Positions 20,717-34,023 of a stretch of DNA of 64,000 bases are shown here, one piece after another. This stretch comes from Stomoxys calcitrans (taxonomy: Eukaryota > Arthropoda > Insecta > Diptera > Muscidae): the NCBI RefSeq assembly GCF_963082655.1, contig NC_081552.1:62236930-62300929 (forward strand), read 5' to 3'. The notes beneath the pieces were generated by a model, which saw only the letters and a list, made by a program, of their open reading frames with translations, did not search any database and had not been told where the DNA came from. The first letter of the stretch is position 1. Each line of letters opens with the position of its first letter. A program made the translations under genes and the position numbers.

Positions 20717-23700
20717 TTTTATACCCTCCACCATAAGATGGGGGGTATACTAATTTCGTCATTCTGATTGTAACTACTCGAAATATTCGTCTGAGACCCC
20801 ATAAAGTATATATATTCTTGATCGTCGTGAAATTTTATGTCGATCTAGCCATGTCCGTCCGTCTGTCTGTCGAAAGCACGCTAATTTCCGAAGGAGTAAA
20901 GCTAGCCGCTTGAAATTTTGCACAAATACTTCTTATTAGTGTAGGTCGGTTGGTATTGTAAATGGGCCATATCGGTCAATGTTTTGATATAGCTGCCATA
21001 TAAACCGACCTTGGATCTTGATTTCTTGAGCCGCTAGAGGGCACAATCCTTATCCGATTTGAATGAGTTTTTGCACGAAGTATTTTGTTATGACATCCAA
21101 CAACTGTGCCAAGTATGGTTTAAATCGGTTCATAACTTGATATAGCTACCATATAAACCGATCTTGGGTCTTGACTTCTTGAGCCGCTAGAGGGCACAAT
21201 CCTTATCCGATTTGAATGAGTTTTTGCACGAAGTATTTCGTCATGATATCCAACAACTGCGCCAAGTATGGTTGAAATCGGTCCATAAACTGATATAGCT
21301 GTCATATAAACAGATCTTGGGATTTGACTTCTTGAGCCTCTAGAGTGCGCAATTCTTATCCGATTGGAATGAAATTTTGCACGACATGCTTTGTTATTAT
21401 ATCCAACAACTGTGATAAGTATGGTTCAAATCAGTTCATAACCTGATATAGCTGCCATATAAACCGATCTTGGGTCTTGATTTCTTGAGCCTCTAGAGTG
21501 CGCAATTCCTATCCGATTGGAATGAAATTTTGCACGACGTGTTTTGTTATGACATCCAACAACTGTGCCAAGTATGGTTTAAATCGGTCCATAACCTGAT
21601 ATAGCTGCCATATAAACCGATCTTGGGTCTTGACTTCTTGAGCCTCTAGAGTGCGCAATTCTTATCCGATTGGAATGAAATTTTGCACGACGTGTTTTGT
21701 TACGATATACAACAACTGTGCCAAGTATGGTTCAATTCAGTCCATAACTTGATATAGCTGCCATATAAACCGATCTTGGGTCTTGACTTCTTGAGCCTCT
21801 TGAGTGCGCAATACTTATCCGATTGGAATGAAATTTTGCACGACATGCTTTGTTATTATATCCAACAACTGTGATAAGTATGGTTCAAATCAGTTCATAA
21901 CCTGATATAGCTGCCATATAAACCGATCTTGGGTCTTGACTTCTTGAGCCTCTAGAGTGCGCAATTCCTATCCGATTGGAATGAAATTTTGCACGACGTG
22001 TTTTGTTATAATATCCAACAACTGTGCCAAGTATGGTTCAAATCGGTTCATAACCTTATATAGCTGTCATATAAACCGATCTTGGGTCTTGACTTCTTGA
22101 GCCTCTAGAGGGCGCAATTCTTATTTAATTTGAATGAATTTTGGCACGTAGTATTTTGTTATGATATCCAACCACTGTGCCAAGTATGGTTCAAATCGGT
22201 TCATAACCTGATATAGCTGTCATATAAACCGATCTGGGATCTTGACTTCTTGAGCCTCTAGAGGTCGCAATTATTTTCCGATATGCCTGAAATTTTGTAC
22301 GACGGATTCTCTCATGACCATTAACATACGTGTTTACTATGGTCTGAATCGGTATTTAGCCCGATACAGCTCCCATATAAATCGATCTCTCTATGTTAGT
22401 TCTTGAGCCCCCAAAGGGCGCAATTCTTATTCGAATTGGCTGACATTTTACACAGGTCTCCAACATATAATTTAATTGTGGTCCAAACCGGACCATATCT
22501 TGATATCGCTCTAATAGCAGAGCAAATCTTTTCTTATATCCTTTTTATACCCTCCACCATAAGATGGGGGGTATACTAATTTCGTCATTCTGTTTGTAAC
22601 TACTCGAAATATTCGTCTGAGACCCCATAAAGTATATATATTCTTGATCGTCGTGAAATTTTATGTCGATCTAGCCATGTCCGTCCGTCTGTCCGTCCCC
22701 GTCCGTCCGTCCGTCCGTCCGTCTGTCTGTCGAAAGCACGCTAACTTCCGAAGGAGTAAAGCTAGCCGCTTGAAATTTTGCACAAATACTTCTTATTAGT
22801 GTAGGTCAGTTGGTATTGTAAATGGGCCATATCGGTCCATGTTTTGATATAGCTGCCATATAAACCGATCTTGGGTCTTGACTTCTTGAACCTCTAGAGT
22901 GCGCAATTCTTATCCGATTGGCACGAAATTTTGCACGACGTGTTTTGTTATGATATCCAACAACTGTGTCATGTATGGTTGAAATCGGTTCATAATCTGA
23001 TATAGCTGCCATATAAACCGATCTTGGGTCTTGACTTCTTGAGCCTCTAGAGTGCGCAATTCTTATCCGATTTGAATAAATTTTGGCACGACGTGTTTTG
23101 TTATGATGTCCAACAACTGTGCCAAGTATGGTTCAAATCGGTTCATAATCTGATATAGCTGCCATATAAACCGATCTTGGGTCTTGACTTCTTGAGCCTC
23201 TAGAGTGCCCAATTCTTTTCCGATTGGAATGAAATTTTGCACGACGTGTTTTGTTACGATATCCAACAACTGTGTCAAGTATGGTTGAAATCGGTTCATA
23301 ATCTGATATAGCTGCCATATAAACCGATCTTGGGTCTTGACTTCTTGAGCCTCTAGAGTGCGCAATTCTTATCCGATTTGAATGAATTTTGGCACGACGT
23401 GTTTTGTTATGATGTCCAACAACTGTGCCAATTATGGTTCAAATCGGTTCATAATCTGATATAGCTGCCATATAAACCGATCTTGGGTCTTGACTTCTTG
23501 AGCCTCTAGAGTGCCCAATTCTTATCCGATTGGAATGAAATTTTGCACGACGTGTTTTGTTACGATATCCAACAACTGTGCCAAGTATGGTTCAAATCGG
23601 TCCATAACCTGATATAGCTGCCATATAAACCGATCTTGGGTCTTGACTTCTTAAGCCTCTAGAGTGCGCAGTTCTTATCCGATTGGGATGAAATTTTGCA

Positions 23701-24618
23701 CGACGTGTTTTGTTATGATATTCAACAACTGTGCCAAGTATGGTCCTAATCGGTCCATAACCTGATATAGCTGCCATATAAACCGATCTTGGGTCTTGAC
23801 TTTTTAAGCATCTAAAGTGCGCAATTCTTATCAGATTGGAATGAAATTTTGCACGACATGTTTTTTTTATGATATCCAACAAGTGTGCCAAAAACGGTTC
23901 AAATCGGCTCATAAACTTATATAGCTGTCATATAAACAGATTTGGGGACTTGACTTCTTGAGCTTCTAGAGGACGCAATTCCTACCTGATTTGGCTGAAA
24001 TTTTGCATGACGTTTTTTTTTTTTTTCTTTCAACCACTGTGTCAAATAAGGTTTAAATCGGTTCATAACCTGATATAGCTGCCATGTAAACCGATCTGGG
24101 ATCTTGACTTCTTGAGCCTCTAGAAGTCGCAATTATTATCCGATTTGCCTGAAATTTTGTACGATGGATCCTCTCTTGACCATCAACCATCATCATACGT
24201 GTTGATTATGGTCTAAATCTGTTTATAGCCCGATACAGCTCCCATATAAAGCGATCTCTCTATTTTACTTCTTGAGCCCCCAAAGGGCGCAATTCTTACT
24301 CGAATTGGCTGACATTCTACACAGGTCTCCAATATATAATTTAATAGTGGTCTAAACCGGATCATATCTTTATATCGCTCTAATAGCAGAGCAAATCTTT
24401 TCTTATATCACTTTTTGCTTAAGAAGAGATGTCGGGTAAAGAACTCGACAACTGCGCTCCATGGTGGAGGGTATATAAGATTCGGCCCGGCCGAACTTAG
24501 TACGCTTTTACTTGTTTTGCCTAAGAAGAGATGCCGGGAAAAGAACTCGACAAATGCGATCCATGGTGGAGGGTATATAAGATTCGGCCCGGCCGAACTT
24601 AGCACGCTTTTACTTGTT
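20717..24618 (-). mobile_element. Type A element (outer copy) split by a second type A insertion
   Basis: The right-end module starts at 20,717 (TATACCCTCCACCAT). A short GTCC/GTCT array lies near 20,855, followed by about ten monomers. At about 22,542 the outer copy breaks inside CTTATATCCTTTT and resumes at 24,517 with TTGCCTAAGAAGAG, going on through the palindrome to ACTTGTTT at 24,618. Without the insert the join matches the uninterrupted copy at 8,470-8,500. Two palindrome ends therefore lie in tandem at 24,415-24,618. Confidence 0.85.
22543..24516 (-). mobile_element. Type A element (inner copy), about 1.97 kb
   Basis: A complete copy from TTTTATACCCTCCACC to CTTTTACTTGTT, with a GTCC/GTCT array at about 22,676-22,732 and about ten monomers. 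It is inserted in the T-run of another type A copy in the same orientation. The palindrome-end module is slightly diverged from the outer one, so this is a true second copy and not a local duplication. Confidence 0.85.
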
Positions 24619-25093
24619 TGATATCGGACCCTCCCCTTTACCACAAATGTACTTCCCAAAAATAAAAGTGGACCGATTGGGACAATATGGGATTCAAATG
24701 AAAGGTATTCAAGAGTAGAGTACGAATTTCATTACAAAAGTTTGGTCCAAATACCGGTGTTTTTAAAGGTATTCGGGAGTAGATGACGAATAGGGTCAGG
24801 TAGTAGGAATAGGCATACAAATTTATGCCGAAGTATAGGGGGTCTCCTATCCCCACAAAAATGCCCAAAAAGGGACACATTAGTCAATCACGGATATATG
24901 GGACTCGGTTTGTTTGTTCCATATAGGCTGAAAAACGACAGAACCGATTTTCCCTATATAATTTTTTGGTATCGAAACGGGGACCGACCCTCCCCCTTAT
25001 GCCAATAACACAACCCAAATCAAAAGTGGACCGATCGGGACAATATATAGGTATCAAATGAAAGGTATTGGAGAGTTGAACACGAATAGGGAT
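24619..25093. repeat. Type D repeat sequence
   Basis: Two or three diverged units contain AAGTGGACCGATNGGGACAAT, ATTCAAATGAAAGGTATT and GAATAGGGT. They belong to the same repeat type as 41,432-42,500 and 60,881-61,934. There are no element ends; it joins type A monomers at about 25,093. Confidence 0.6.
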
Positions 25094-25768
25094 GATTGGA
25101 ATGAAATTTTGCACGACATGCTTTGTTATTATATCCAACAACTGTGCCAAGTATGGCTCAAATCAGTCCAAAACCTGAGATAGCTGCCATATAAACCGAT
25201 CTTGGGTCTTGACTTCTTGAGCTTCTAGAGTGCGCAATTCCTATCCGATTGGAATGAAATTTTGCAGGACGTGTTTTGTTACGATATCCAACAACTGTGC
25301 CAGGTATGCTTAAAATTGGTTCATAACCTGATATAGCTATCATATTAACAGATCTGCTGACTTGACTTCTTGAGCTTCTAGAGGGCGCAATTATTATCCG
25401 ATTTGCCTGAAATTTTGTACGACAGATCCTATCATGACTATTAACACATGTATTTATTATGGTGTGAATCGGTCTATAGCCCGATACAGCTCAAATATAA
25501 ATCTGTCTCTCTATTTTACTTCTTGAGTCTCCAAAGGGCGCAATTCTTATTCGAATTGGCTGACATTTTGCACAGGTCTCCAACATATAATTTAATTGAG
25601 GTCTAAACCGGACCATATCTTGATATCGAACTAATAGCAGAGCAAATCTTTTCTTATATCCTTTTTTGCCTATGAAGAGATGCCGGGAATAGAACTCGAC
25701 AAATGCGATCCATGGTGGAGGGTATATAAGATTCGGCCCGGCCGAACTTATCACGCTTTTACTTGTTT
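25094..25768 (-). mobile_element. Type A element, palindrome-end half
   Basis: It starts mid-monomer at GATTGGAATGAAATTTTGC, holds about three monomers and ends in the palindrome module and ACTTGTTT at 25,768. The microsatellite end is missing, being replaced by type D sequence on the left. Confidence 0.78.
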
Positions 25769-25985
25769 TTATATATCGGGTGGAGGCCATTCCCTCCCTT
25801 ACCCGAAAGTGGTCCGACGGGCACAATAAGGAATGGAATTGAAGACCAGAAAAGAATATGGTTTTAAAATTTGGGACCAGGTACCCAGCGGCGCAATGGA
25901 TCGGGGCCGGTTCGGCTAGTGGACTATAAAACGTATGATTTAGAATAAATCGGCTATATTCAACCCGAAAACTTTACATATTGGA
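25769..25985. other. Type D-like sequence
   Basis: TATATATCGGGTGGAGGCC and AGTGGTCCGACGGGCACAAT continue the style of the sequence at 24,619. The type A half at 25,094 may therefore lie inside a larger type D stretch. Nothing coding. Confidence 0.45.
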
Positions 25986-27131
25986 CTATATCTTAAATCC
26001 TGAATATATTCGTCTAAGATCCCATAGTGTATATAAATTCTTGATCGTCATGTTATTTTAAGTCGTTTTAGTCATGTCCATCCGTCCGTCTGTCTGTAGA
26101 AAATACGCTTACGTTTGAAGGTGTAAAGCTAGACGCTTAAAATTTTGCATAAATACTCCTTATCAGCGTTGGTCGGTTGGGATTGCAAATGAGCCATATC
26201 GGTCCATGTTTTGATATATAAACCGATCTTGGATGTATACTTCCTGAGGGCGCAATTCTTATCCGATACGGCAGAAATTTTGTATGTGTTATATTATTTT
26301 GGTATGTCTTCCAACAGCAGTTGTAAGTATGGTTTAAATCGGTCCATGACCGATCTCGGGTCTTGACTTCTTGAGACTCTAGGGGGCGCAATTCTTATCC
26401 CATTTTGCTGAAATGTTCCACTACGATTTCCGTTACGACTTCCAAAAGCTGCGCCAAGTATGGTTCAAATCGGTCCATAACCTGATATAGCTGTCATATA
26501 AACCGATCTTGGGTCTTGACTTCTTGAGCCTTTAGAGGGCGCAATTCTTATCTGATTTGAATGAATTTTTGCACAAGTATTTTGTTATGATATCCAACAA
26601 CTGTGCCAAGTATGGTTCAAATCGGTCCATAACCTGATATAGCTGCCATATAAAACGATCATGGATCTTGACTTCTTGAGCCACTAAAGAGAGCAATTCT
26701 TATCCGATTTGGCTGAAATTTTGCATGATTTGTTCCGTTATGACTTCCAATAACTGTCCTAAGTATGGTTGAAATCGGTACCTAACATGATATACCTGCC
26801 ATATAAACCGATGTGGGATCTTGACCTCTTGAGCCTCTAGAGGGAGCAATTCTTATCTGATTTGGCTGAAATTAAATGTACAACGGCTTCTCCCATGACC
26901 TTCATCTCCCTGTTTTACTTCTTGAGCCCCAAAGTGTGCAATTCTTATTCGAATTGGCTATACATAATAACTTCTACTATAGTCTCCAATATTCAATTCA
27001 ATTATGGTCCGAATTAGACCGTAACTTAATATAGCTCCAATTGGATTGCAATTATTTTCTTTTATCCGTTATTTGCATAGTGGAGGGTATACAAGATTCG
27101 GCCCGGCCGAACTTAGCACGCTTTTACTTGC
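25986..27131 (-). mobile_element. Old diverged type A element
   Basis: A core with ATTCTTGATCGTCATG, a short GTCC/GTCTGTCTG array at about 26,078-26,098, several monomers with many indels, and a palindrome end with GGCCCGGCCGAACTTAGC at about 27,098. The end inverted repeat at the microsatellite side is lost. Divergence is clearly higher than in neighbours, so family activity spans a long time. Confidence 0.75.
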
Positions 27132-27752
27132 TTAGTATTCAACGTTGTCCTGTATATTGTGACGCCCCCTTGTGACGCCACATGAGAAACCAATGAGAAT
27201 GCAGAAATATGCATTTATCCATGATCTCTCAATCTTGGAATCCTCATGTTACAAACTTAGGTTAAATCTGTCTTTCAAAAACCAAAGGAAGGGTTTATTT
27301 TTCAAATCAGAAATAAATGCATTTAAATAACTGCATAGGAAGTCTATAAACATTTATTTACTCCCAAAGACAATTTGTTACACATGTCAAGTGAAGGGAT
27401 GAATGTTAAATTAAGTCTGGGAATTTGTTTCCATTTCAAGTATTTTAATTGGCAAGTATATGTTATAAGAGATTCCTAAATGAAAATGTTTATGGAGAAA
27501 GTGTCATAGAAGATTTAGTATAAATGAAGCAAAATGAATAAAGGTTTTTTTGCGAATGTATATAAATGGAAATGAGCTACGAATGATGAAATGAAGGATT
27601 TCAATCATTTAGGTCACAGTTATGAAGACATTTTTAGAGATGTTAATTTGGGATGAAGGGCATAAGTTAACCTTTATGAAAGCATGCTTATACGATTGTA
27701 CTACAGATGAAGAGCTTTATTTGGAGAATTAGAAATAATGAATCAACTAAAT
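27132..27752. other. AT-rich non-coding stretch
   Basis: About 620 bases with no recognised gene, element end or tandem repeat. Possibly single-copy. Confidence 0.45.
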
Positions 27753-28457
27753 AGTAAAGCGTGGTAAGTTCGGCCGGGCCAAATCTTGGGTCTACCATGG
27801 ATTCTGCTAAAACATGGGTGCTGTATCTGGTAATAGACCGATTGGACGTTGTTGCAAGTCATAACTGAACACTATATGCGAAATTTAAGCCAAGTCTGAT
27901 AAAAATCGCGGCTTTTAATGGCTCAAGAAAAACAATGTGGAGATCGGTTTAAATGGGAGCTGTATCAGGTTCTTGACCGATTCAAACCGTAATTGGCACA
28001 ATTGTTTGATGTCATAACACAACACTGCAAAATTTCAACCAAATCGAATGAAAATCTTGGCTTTCAGGTGCTGAAGAAGTCAAATCGGGAGATCGGTTTA
28101 TATTGGAGCTATATCAGGTTCTTTACCGATTAATAACGTACTTGGCACAGCTGTGGAAAGTCATAACAGTACACTGTGTGAAAAACTTTAGCCAAATCGG
28201 ACTAAAATTGTAGCTTCCAGGAGAGATTGGTTTATATGGGAGCTATATCCAAATCTGAACCGATATGGCCCAGTTGCAATCCCCAACGACCTATATCCTT
28301 AGGTCTGTGCAAAATTTCAAGCCGCTAGCTTTACGCGTTCGATTGCTATCATGATTTTGACAGACAAACGGGCGGACATGGCTATATCGACTTAGAATGT
28401 CGAGACAATTGAGAATATATATGCTTTAATAGTCGATCCGGAACCTCTCCGCTGCGT
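27753..28457 (+). mobile_element. Diverged type A-related element
   Basis: It starts AGTAAAGCGTGGTAAG with GC palindrome TTCGGCCGGGCCAAA (one base from perfect). It has monomers with AGATCGGTTTATATGGGAGC, GACAGACAAACGGGCGGAC and a core with AGAATATATATGC. The right end has degenerated. Monomer wording differs enough from ordinary type A copies to suggest an older sublineage. Confidence 0.7.
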
Positions 28458-28458
28458 C

Positions 28459-29980
28459 TTTTTATACCCACCACCATAAGATGGGGGGTATACTAATTTC
28501 GTCATTCTGTTTGTAACTACTGGAAATAGTCGTCTTAGACCCCATAAAGTATATATATTCTTGATCGTCGCGACATTTTATGTCGATCTAGCCATGTCCG
28601 TCCGTCCGTCTGTCTGTCGAAAGCACGCTAACTTCCGAAAGAGTAAAGCTAGCCGCTTGAAATTTTGCACAAATACTTCTTATTAGTGTAGGTCAGTTGG
28701 TATTGTAAATGGGCCATATCGGTCCATGTTTTGATATATCTGCCATATAAACCGATCTTGGGTCTTGACTTCTTGAGCCCCTAGAATGCGCAATTCTTAT
28801 CCGATTGGAATGAAATTTTGCACGACGTGTTTTGTTATGATATCCAACAACTGTGCCAAGTATGGTTCAAATCGGTAAATAACCTGATATAGCTGCCATA
28901 TAAAACGATCTTGGGTCTTGACTTCTTGAGCCTCTAGCGTGCGCAATTCTTATCCGATTGGGATGAAATTTTGCACGACGTGTTTCGTTATAATATCCAA
29001 CAACTGTGCCAAGTATGGTTCAAATCAGTCCTTAACCTGATATAGCTGCCATATAAACCGATCTTGGGTCTTGACTTCTTGAGCCTATAGAGTGCGCAAT
29101 TCTTATCAGATTGAAATGAAATTTTGCACGACGTGTTGTGTTACTATATCCAACAAGTGTGCCAAGTATGGTTCAAATCGGTCCATAACCTGATATAGCT
29201 GCCATATAAACCGATCTGGGGTCTTGACTTCTTGAGCCTCTAGAGGGCGCAATTCTTATCCGATTAGAATGGAAATTCGCACGACGTGTTTTGTTATAAT
29301 ACCCAACAACTGTGCCAAGTATGGTTTAAATCGGTTCATAACCTGATAAAGCTGCCATATAAACCGATCTTGGGTCTTGACTTCTTGAGCCTCTAGAGGT
29401 CACAATTCTTATCCAATTTGAATGAGTTTTTGCTCGAAGTATTTCGTCATGATATCCAACAATTGTGCCAAGTATGTTGAAATCGGTCCTTAACCTGATA
29501 TAGCTGTCATATAAATAGATCTGGGGATTTGACTTCTTGAGCTTCTAGAGGGCGCAATTCCTATCCGATTTGGCTGAAATTTTGCATGACGTATTTTATT
29601 TTTACTTTCAACAACTGTGTCAAATAAGGTTCAAATCGGTTCATAACCTGATATATCTGCCATATAAACCGATCTGGGATCTTGACTTCTTGACCCCTAG
29701 AGGTCGCAATTATTATCCGATATGCCTGAAATTTTGTACGATGGATCCTCTTATGACCATCAACAAACGTGTTTATTATGGTCTGAATCGGTCTATAGCC
29801 CGATACAGATCCCATAAAAATCGTTCTGTCTATTTTACTTCGTGAGCCCCAATGGACGCAATTCTTATACGAATTGGCTGAAATTTTACAAAGGTCTCCA
29901 ACATATAATTTAATTGTGGTCCGAACCGGACCATTTCTTGATATCGTTTTAATAGCAGAGCAACTCTTTTCTTATATCAT
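28459..29980 (-). mobile_element. Type A element lacking its palindrome end, head-to-tail with the next copy
   Basis: It starts TATACCCACCACCATAAG with short GTCC/GTCTGTC at about 28,600, and has about nine monomers. It runs up to CTTTTCTTATATCATTTT, where a second copy begins directly. The last about 105 bases (palindrome module) are absent. The final 440 bases resemble 31,060-31,495 of the next copy very closely, so the pair may have arisen by duplication. Confidence 0.78.
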
Positions 29981-31608
29981 TTTTATACCCACCACCATAA
30001 GATGGGGGGTATACTAATTTCGTCATTCTGTTTGTAACTACTCGAAATATTCGTCTGAGACCCCATAAAGTATATATATTCTTGATCGTCGCGACATTTT
30101 ATGTCGATCTAGCCATGTCCGTCCGTCCGTCTGTCTGTCTAAAGCACGCTAACTTCCGAAGGAGTAAAGCTAGCCGCTTGAAATTTTGCACGAATACTTC
30201 TTATTAGTCTAGGTCGGTTGGTATTGTAAATGGGCCATATCGGTCCATATTTTGATATAGCTGCCATATAAACCGATCTTGGGTCTTGACTTCTTGAGCC
30301 TCTAGAGTGCGCAAGTCTTATCCGATGGGAATGAAATTTTGCACGAGGTGTTTTTTTATGATATCCAACAATTGTGCCGAGTATGGTTCAAATCGGTCCT
30401 TAACCTGATATAGCTGCCATATAAACCGATCTTGGGTCTTGAATTTTTGAGGCTCTAGCGTGCGCAATTCTTATCCGATCAGAATGAAATTTTGCACGAC
30501 GTATTTTGTTTTAATATCCAACAACTGCGCCAAGTATGGTTCAAATCGGTCCATAACCTGATATAGCTGCCATATAAACCGATCTGGGGTCTTGACTTCT
30601 TGAGCCTCTAGCGTGCCCAATTCTTATCCGATCAGAATGAAATTTTGCACGACGTGTTTTGTTATTATATCCAACAATTGTGCCAAGTATGGTTCAAATT
30701 TCTCCATAACCTGATATAGCTGCCATATAAACCGATCTGGGGTCTTGACTTCTTGAGCCTCTAGAGGGCGCAATTCTTATCCGATTGGAATGGAATTTCG
30801 CACGACGTGTTTTGTTATGATACCCAACAACTGTGCCAAGTATGGTTTTAATCAGTTCATAACCTGATATAGCTGCCATATAAACCGATCTTGGGTCTTG
30901 ACTTCTTGAGCCTCTAGAGGGCACAATTCTTATCCAATTTGAATGAGTTTTTGCTCGAAGTATTTCGTCATGATATCCAACAACTGTGCTAAGTATGGTT
31001 CAAATCGGTCCATAACCTGATATAGCTGTCATATAAACAGATCTGGGGATTTGACTTCTTGAGCTTCTAGAGGGCGCAATTCCTATCCGATTTGGCCGAA
31101 ATTTTGCATGACGTATTTTATTTTTACTTTCAACAACTGTGTCAAATAAGGTTCAAATCGGTTCATAACCTGATATAGCTGCCATATAAACCGATCTGGG
31201 ATCTTGACTTCTTGACCCCTAGAGGTCACAATTATTATCCGATATGCATAAAATTTTGTAGGTCGGATCCTCTCATGACCATCAACAAACGTGTTTATTA
31301 TGTTCTGAATCGGTCTATAGCCCGATACAGATCCCATATAAATCGTTCTCTCTATTTTACTTCGTGAGCCCCAATGGGCGCAATTCTTATACGAATTGGC
31401 TGAAATTTTACACAGGTCTCCAACATATAATTTAATTGTGGTCCGAATCGGACCATATCTTGATATCGTTTTAATAGCAGAGCAACTCTTTTCTTATATC
31501 ATTTTTAGCCTAAGAAGAGATGCCGGGAAAACAACTCGACAAATGCGATCCATGGTGGAGGGTATATAAGATTCGGCCCGGCCGAACTTAGCACGCTTTT
31601 ACTTGTTT
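29981..31608 (-). mobile_element. Complete type A element (about 1.63 kb)
   Basis: The right end is at 29,981, a short GTCC/GTCT array at about 30,117-30,138, about eight monomers, then TTTTTAGCCTAAGAAGAG and the palindrome module to ACTTGTTT at 31,608. It lies in the same T-run position of the preceding copy where other insertions are found. Confidence 0.8.
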
Positions 31609-31654
31609 AACACTCTAATATCATTTAGGGTTGGGATACTTCGCCCAGAATGTG

Positions 31655-31858
31655 TATATCGAATTCGTGCCACTGTAGCCTATTTCCGCCTATAATGCTG
31701 AACGCTTGCGTTCAAATCCTGGTAATAATATCGGACAAAATTTAAAGCGGTGGTGATCCCATCTTAATGCTGGCGACATTTGGCATGTATGGTCATGTAG
31801 AAAATTCTCCCTAAAGAGATGTCGCTCTGCGGCACCGCATTCGGACTCGGCTATAAAA
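31655..31858 (+). mobile_element. tRNA-derived SINE, 5' part
   Basis: A Pol III B-box-like GCGTTCAAATCCTGG lies near 31,693-31,707, and upstream sequence around 31,660-31,690 could hold a decayed A box. Downstream are GATGTCGCTCTGCGGCACC and ATTCGGACTCGGCTATAAAA. I recall this wording from a common tRNA-derived SINE of flies. The expected continuation CTTATCATTGAG is found at 32,881 after an inserted type A copy. Identification is from memory of the family. Confidence 0.6.
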
Positions 31859-32876
31859 AAACAAGTTAAAGCGTGCTAAGTTCGGCCGGGCCGAATCTTA
31901 TATACCCTTCAACATGGATCGCATTTGTCGAGTTCTTTTCCCGGCATCTTTTCTTAAGCAAAACAGGATAGAAGAAATGATTTGCTCTGCTATTAGAGCG
32001 ATATCAAGATATGGTTCGGCTTGGACCACAATTAAATTATATGTAGTTGACCTGTGCAAATGTCAGCCAATTCGAATAAGAATTGCGCCATTTGCGGGCT
32101 CAAGAAGTAAAATACTGAGATCGATTTTTATGGGAGCTGTATCGGGCTATAGACCGATTCAGACCATAATAAACACGTATGTTGGTGGTCATGATAGGAT
32201 CCGTCGTACAAAATTTCAGTCAAATCGGATAAGAATTGCGCACTCTAGAGGCTCAAGAAGTCAAGACCCAAGATCGGTTTATATGGCAGCTATATAAGGT
32301 TATGAACCGATTTGAACCATACATGGCACATTTATTGGATATCATAACAAAATACGTCGTGCAAAATTTCATTCCAATCGAAAAAGATTTGCGCACTCTA
32401 GAGGCTCAAGAAGTCAAGACCCAAGATCGGTTGGTATGGCAGCTATATCAGGTTATGGACAGATTTGAACTATACTTGGCAAAGTTGTTGGATATCAAAA
32501 AAAAACACGTCGTGCAAAATTTCATTCCAATCGGATAAGAATTGCGCACTCTAGAGGCTCAAGAAGTCAAGACCCAAGATCGGTTTATATGGCAGCTATA
32601 TCAAAACATGCACCAATATGGCCCATTTACAACACCAACCGACCTACACTAATAAGAAGTATTTGTGCAAAATTTCAAGCGGCTAGCTTTACTCCTTCGG
32701 AAGTTAGCGTGCTTTCGACAGACACACGGACGGACGGACAGACATGGCTAGATCGACATAGAATGTCGCGACGATCAAGAATATATATACTTTACGTGGT
32801 CTCAAACGAATATTTCGAGTAGTTACAAACAGAATGACGAAATTAGTATACCCCCATCCTATGGTGGAGGGTATAA
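31859..32876 (+). mobile_element. Complete type A element (about 1.0 kb) inside the SINE
   Basis: It starts ACAAGTTAAAGCGTGC (one change from ACAAGTAAAAG), then GC palindrome, TATACCCTTCAACAT (two changes in the subterminal repeat) and about four monomers. It ends with GACACACGGACGGACGGAC at 32,719-32,745, the core, and ATGGTGGAGGGTATA. The target was the A-run of the SINE. Confidence 0.8.
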
Positions 32877-32933
32877 GAATGCCTTATCATTGAGTTTAAA
32901 TTTTAATTGAAGTGCTTTACTCCACTCCCAAAT
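32877..32933 (+). mobile_element. tRNA-derived SINE, 3' part
   Basis: GCCTTATCATTGAGTTTAAA continues the SINE cut at 31,858. It passes into sequence leading to the duplicated segment. Confidence 0.5.
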
Positions 32934-33218
32934 ACCTTTCTTTTGGGTTCTACATTAGCGTATTAGTAAATATTTCCAGTTAAGAGAGACACTTGGCCCT
33001 TAATGTAAATGTATGCTTCGTGCTCTACTTTCAAGTACATTATATGAGCCCTATAATGGCATGATCGGTAAATAAATTATGTTTGAGGGTGCGATGGACC
33101 CCAGGGACTTTGTCCCGAAAATGAGTATCAATTTCCTGAAAATCAATCAATTTAAACAGGTGTTTTCGGGTGGGGCAGTTCCCAAAACACATGGCTTTTC
33201 AATTGGATATCAAATTAG

Positions 33219-34023
33219 TTTTTATACCCTCCACCATAAAATGGGGGGTATACTAATATCGTCATTCTGTTTGTAACTACTCGAAATATTCGTCCGAGAC
33301 CCCACAAAGTATATATATTCTTGATCGTCGCGACATTTTATGTCGATCTAGCCATGTCCGTCCGTCTGTCCGTCCGTCCCTCCGTCCGTCTGTCCGTCCG
33401 TCCCTCCGTCCGTCCGTCCGTCCGTCTGTCCGTCCGTCCCTCCGTCCGTCCGTCTGTCTGTCGAAAGCACGCTAACTTCCGAAGGAGTAAAGCTAGCCAC
33501 TTGAAATTTTGCACATATACTTCTTATTAGTGTAGGTCGGTTGGTATTGTAAATGGGCCATATAAACCGATCTTGGGTCTTGACTTCTTGAGCCTCTAGA
33601 GTGCGCAATTCTTATCCGATTGGGATGAAATTTTGCACGACGTGTTTTGTTTTGATATCCAACAGCTGTGCCAAGTATGGTTTAAATCGGTTCATAACCT
33701 GATATAGCTGTCATGTAAACCGATTTGGGGTCTTGACTTCTTGAGCCTCTAGAGGGCGCAATTATCGTCCGATTTAACTTGAATTTTTCACGTAGTGTTT
33801 TGGTATTACTTTCAACAACTGTGCTAAGTATGATTCAAATCGGTTCATAATCTGGTATAGCTGTCATATAAACCGATCTTGGATCTTGACTTGTTGAGCC
33901 AATTGAGGGCGCAATTCTCATCCGATTTGGCTGAAACTTTACATGAGGTGTTTTGTTATGACTTCCAATAACTGTGCTAAGTATGGCGTAAATCGAATCG
34001 AATCTGATATAGCTGCCATATAA
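33219..34023 (-). mobile_element. Type A element, microsatellite half (copy 1)
   Basis: The end TATACCCTCCACCATAAAAT, core, a long GTCC/GTCT/CTCC array at about 33,355-33,472 and about three monomers. It joins type B sequence at 34,023 within AGCTGCCATATAAATAGAG. The palindrome end is lacking. It is a recombinant between types A and B. Confidence 0.8.

Noticed and set aside
31655..31720. Functional tRNA gene
   Set aside because: Only a B-box-like word is clear; no cloverleaf can be drawn and downstream sequence is SINE-like.
33079..33276. A 65-codon frame conserved at 37,216-37,413
   Set aside because: Identity comes from the recent segmental duplication, not selection; the sequence is type D-like repeat running into a type A end.
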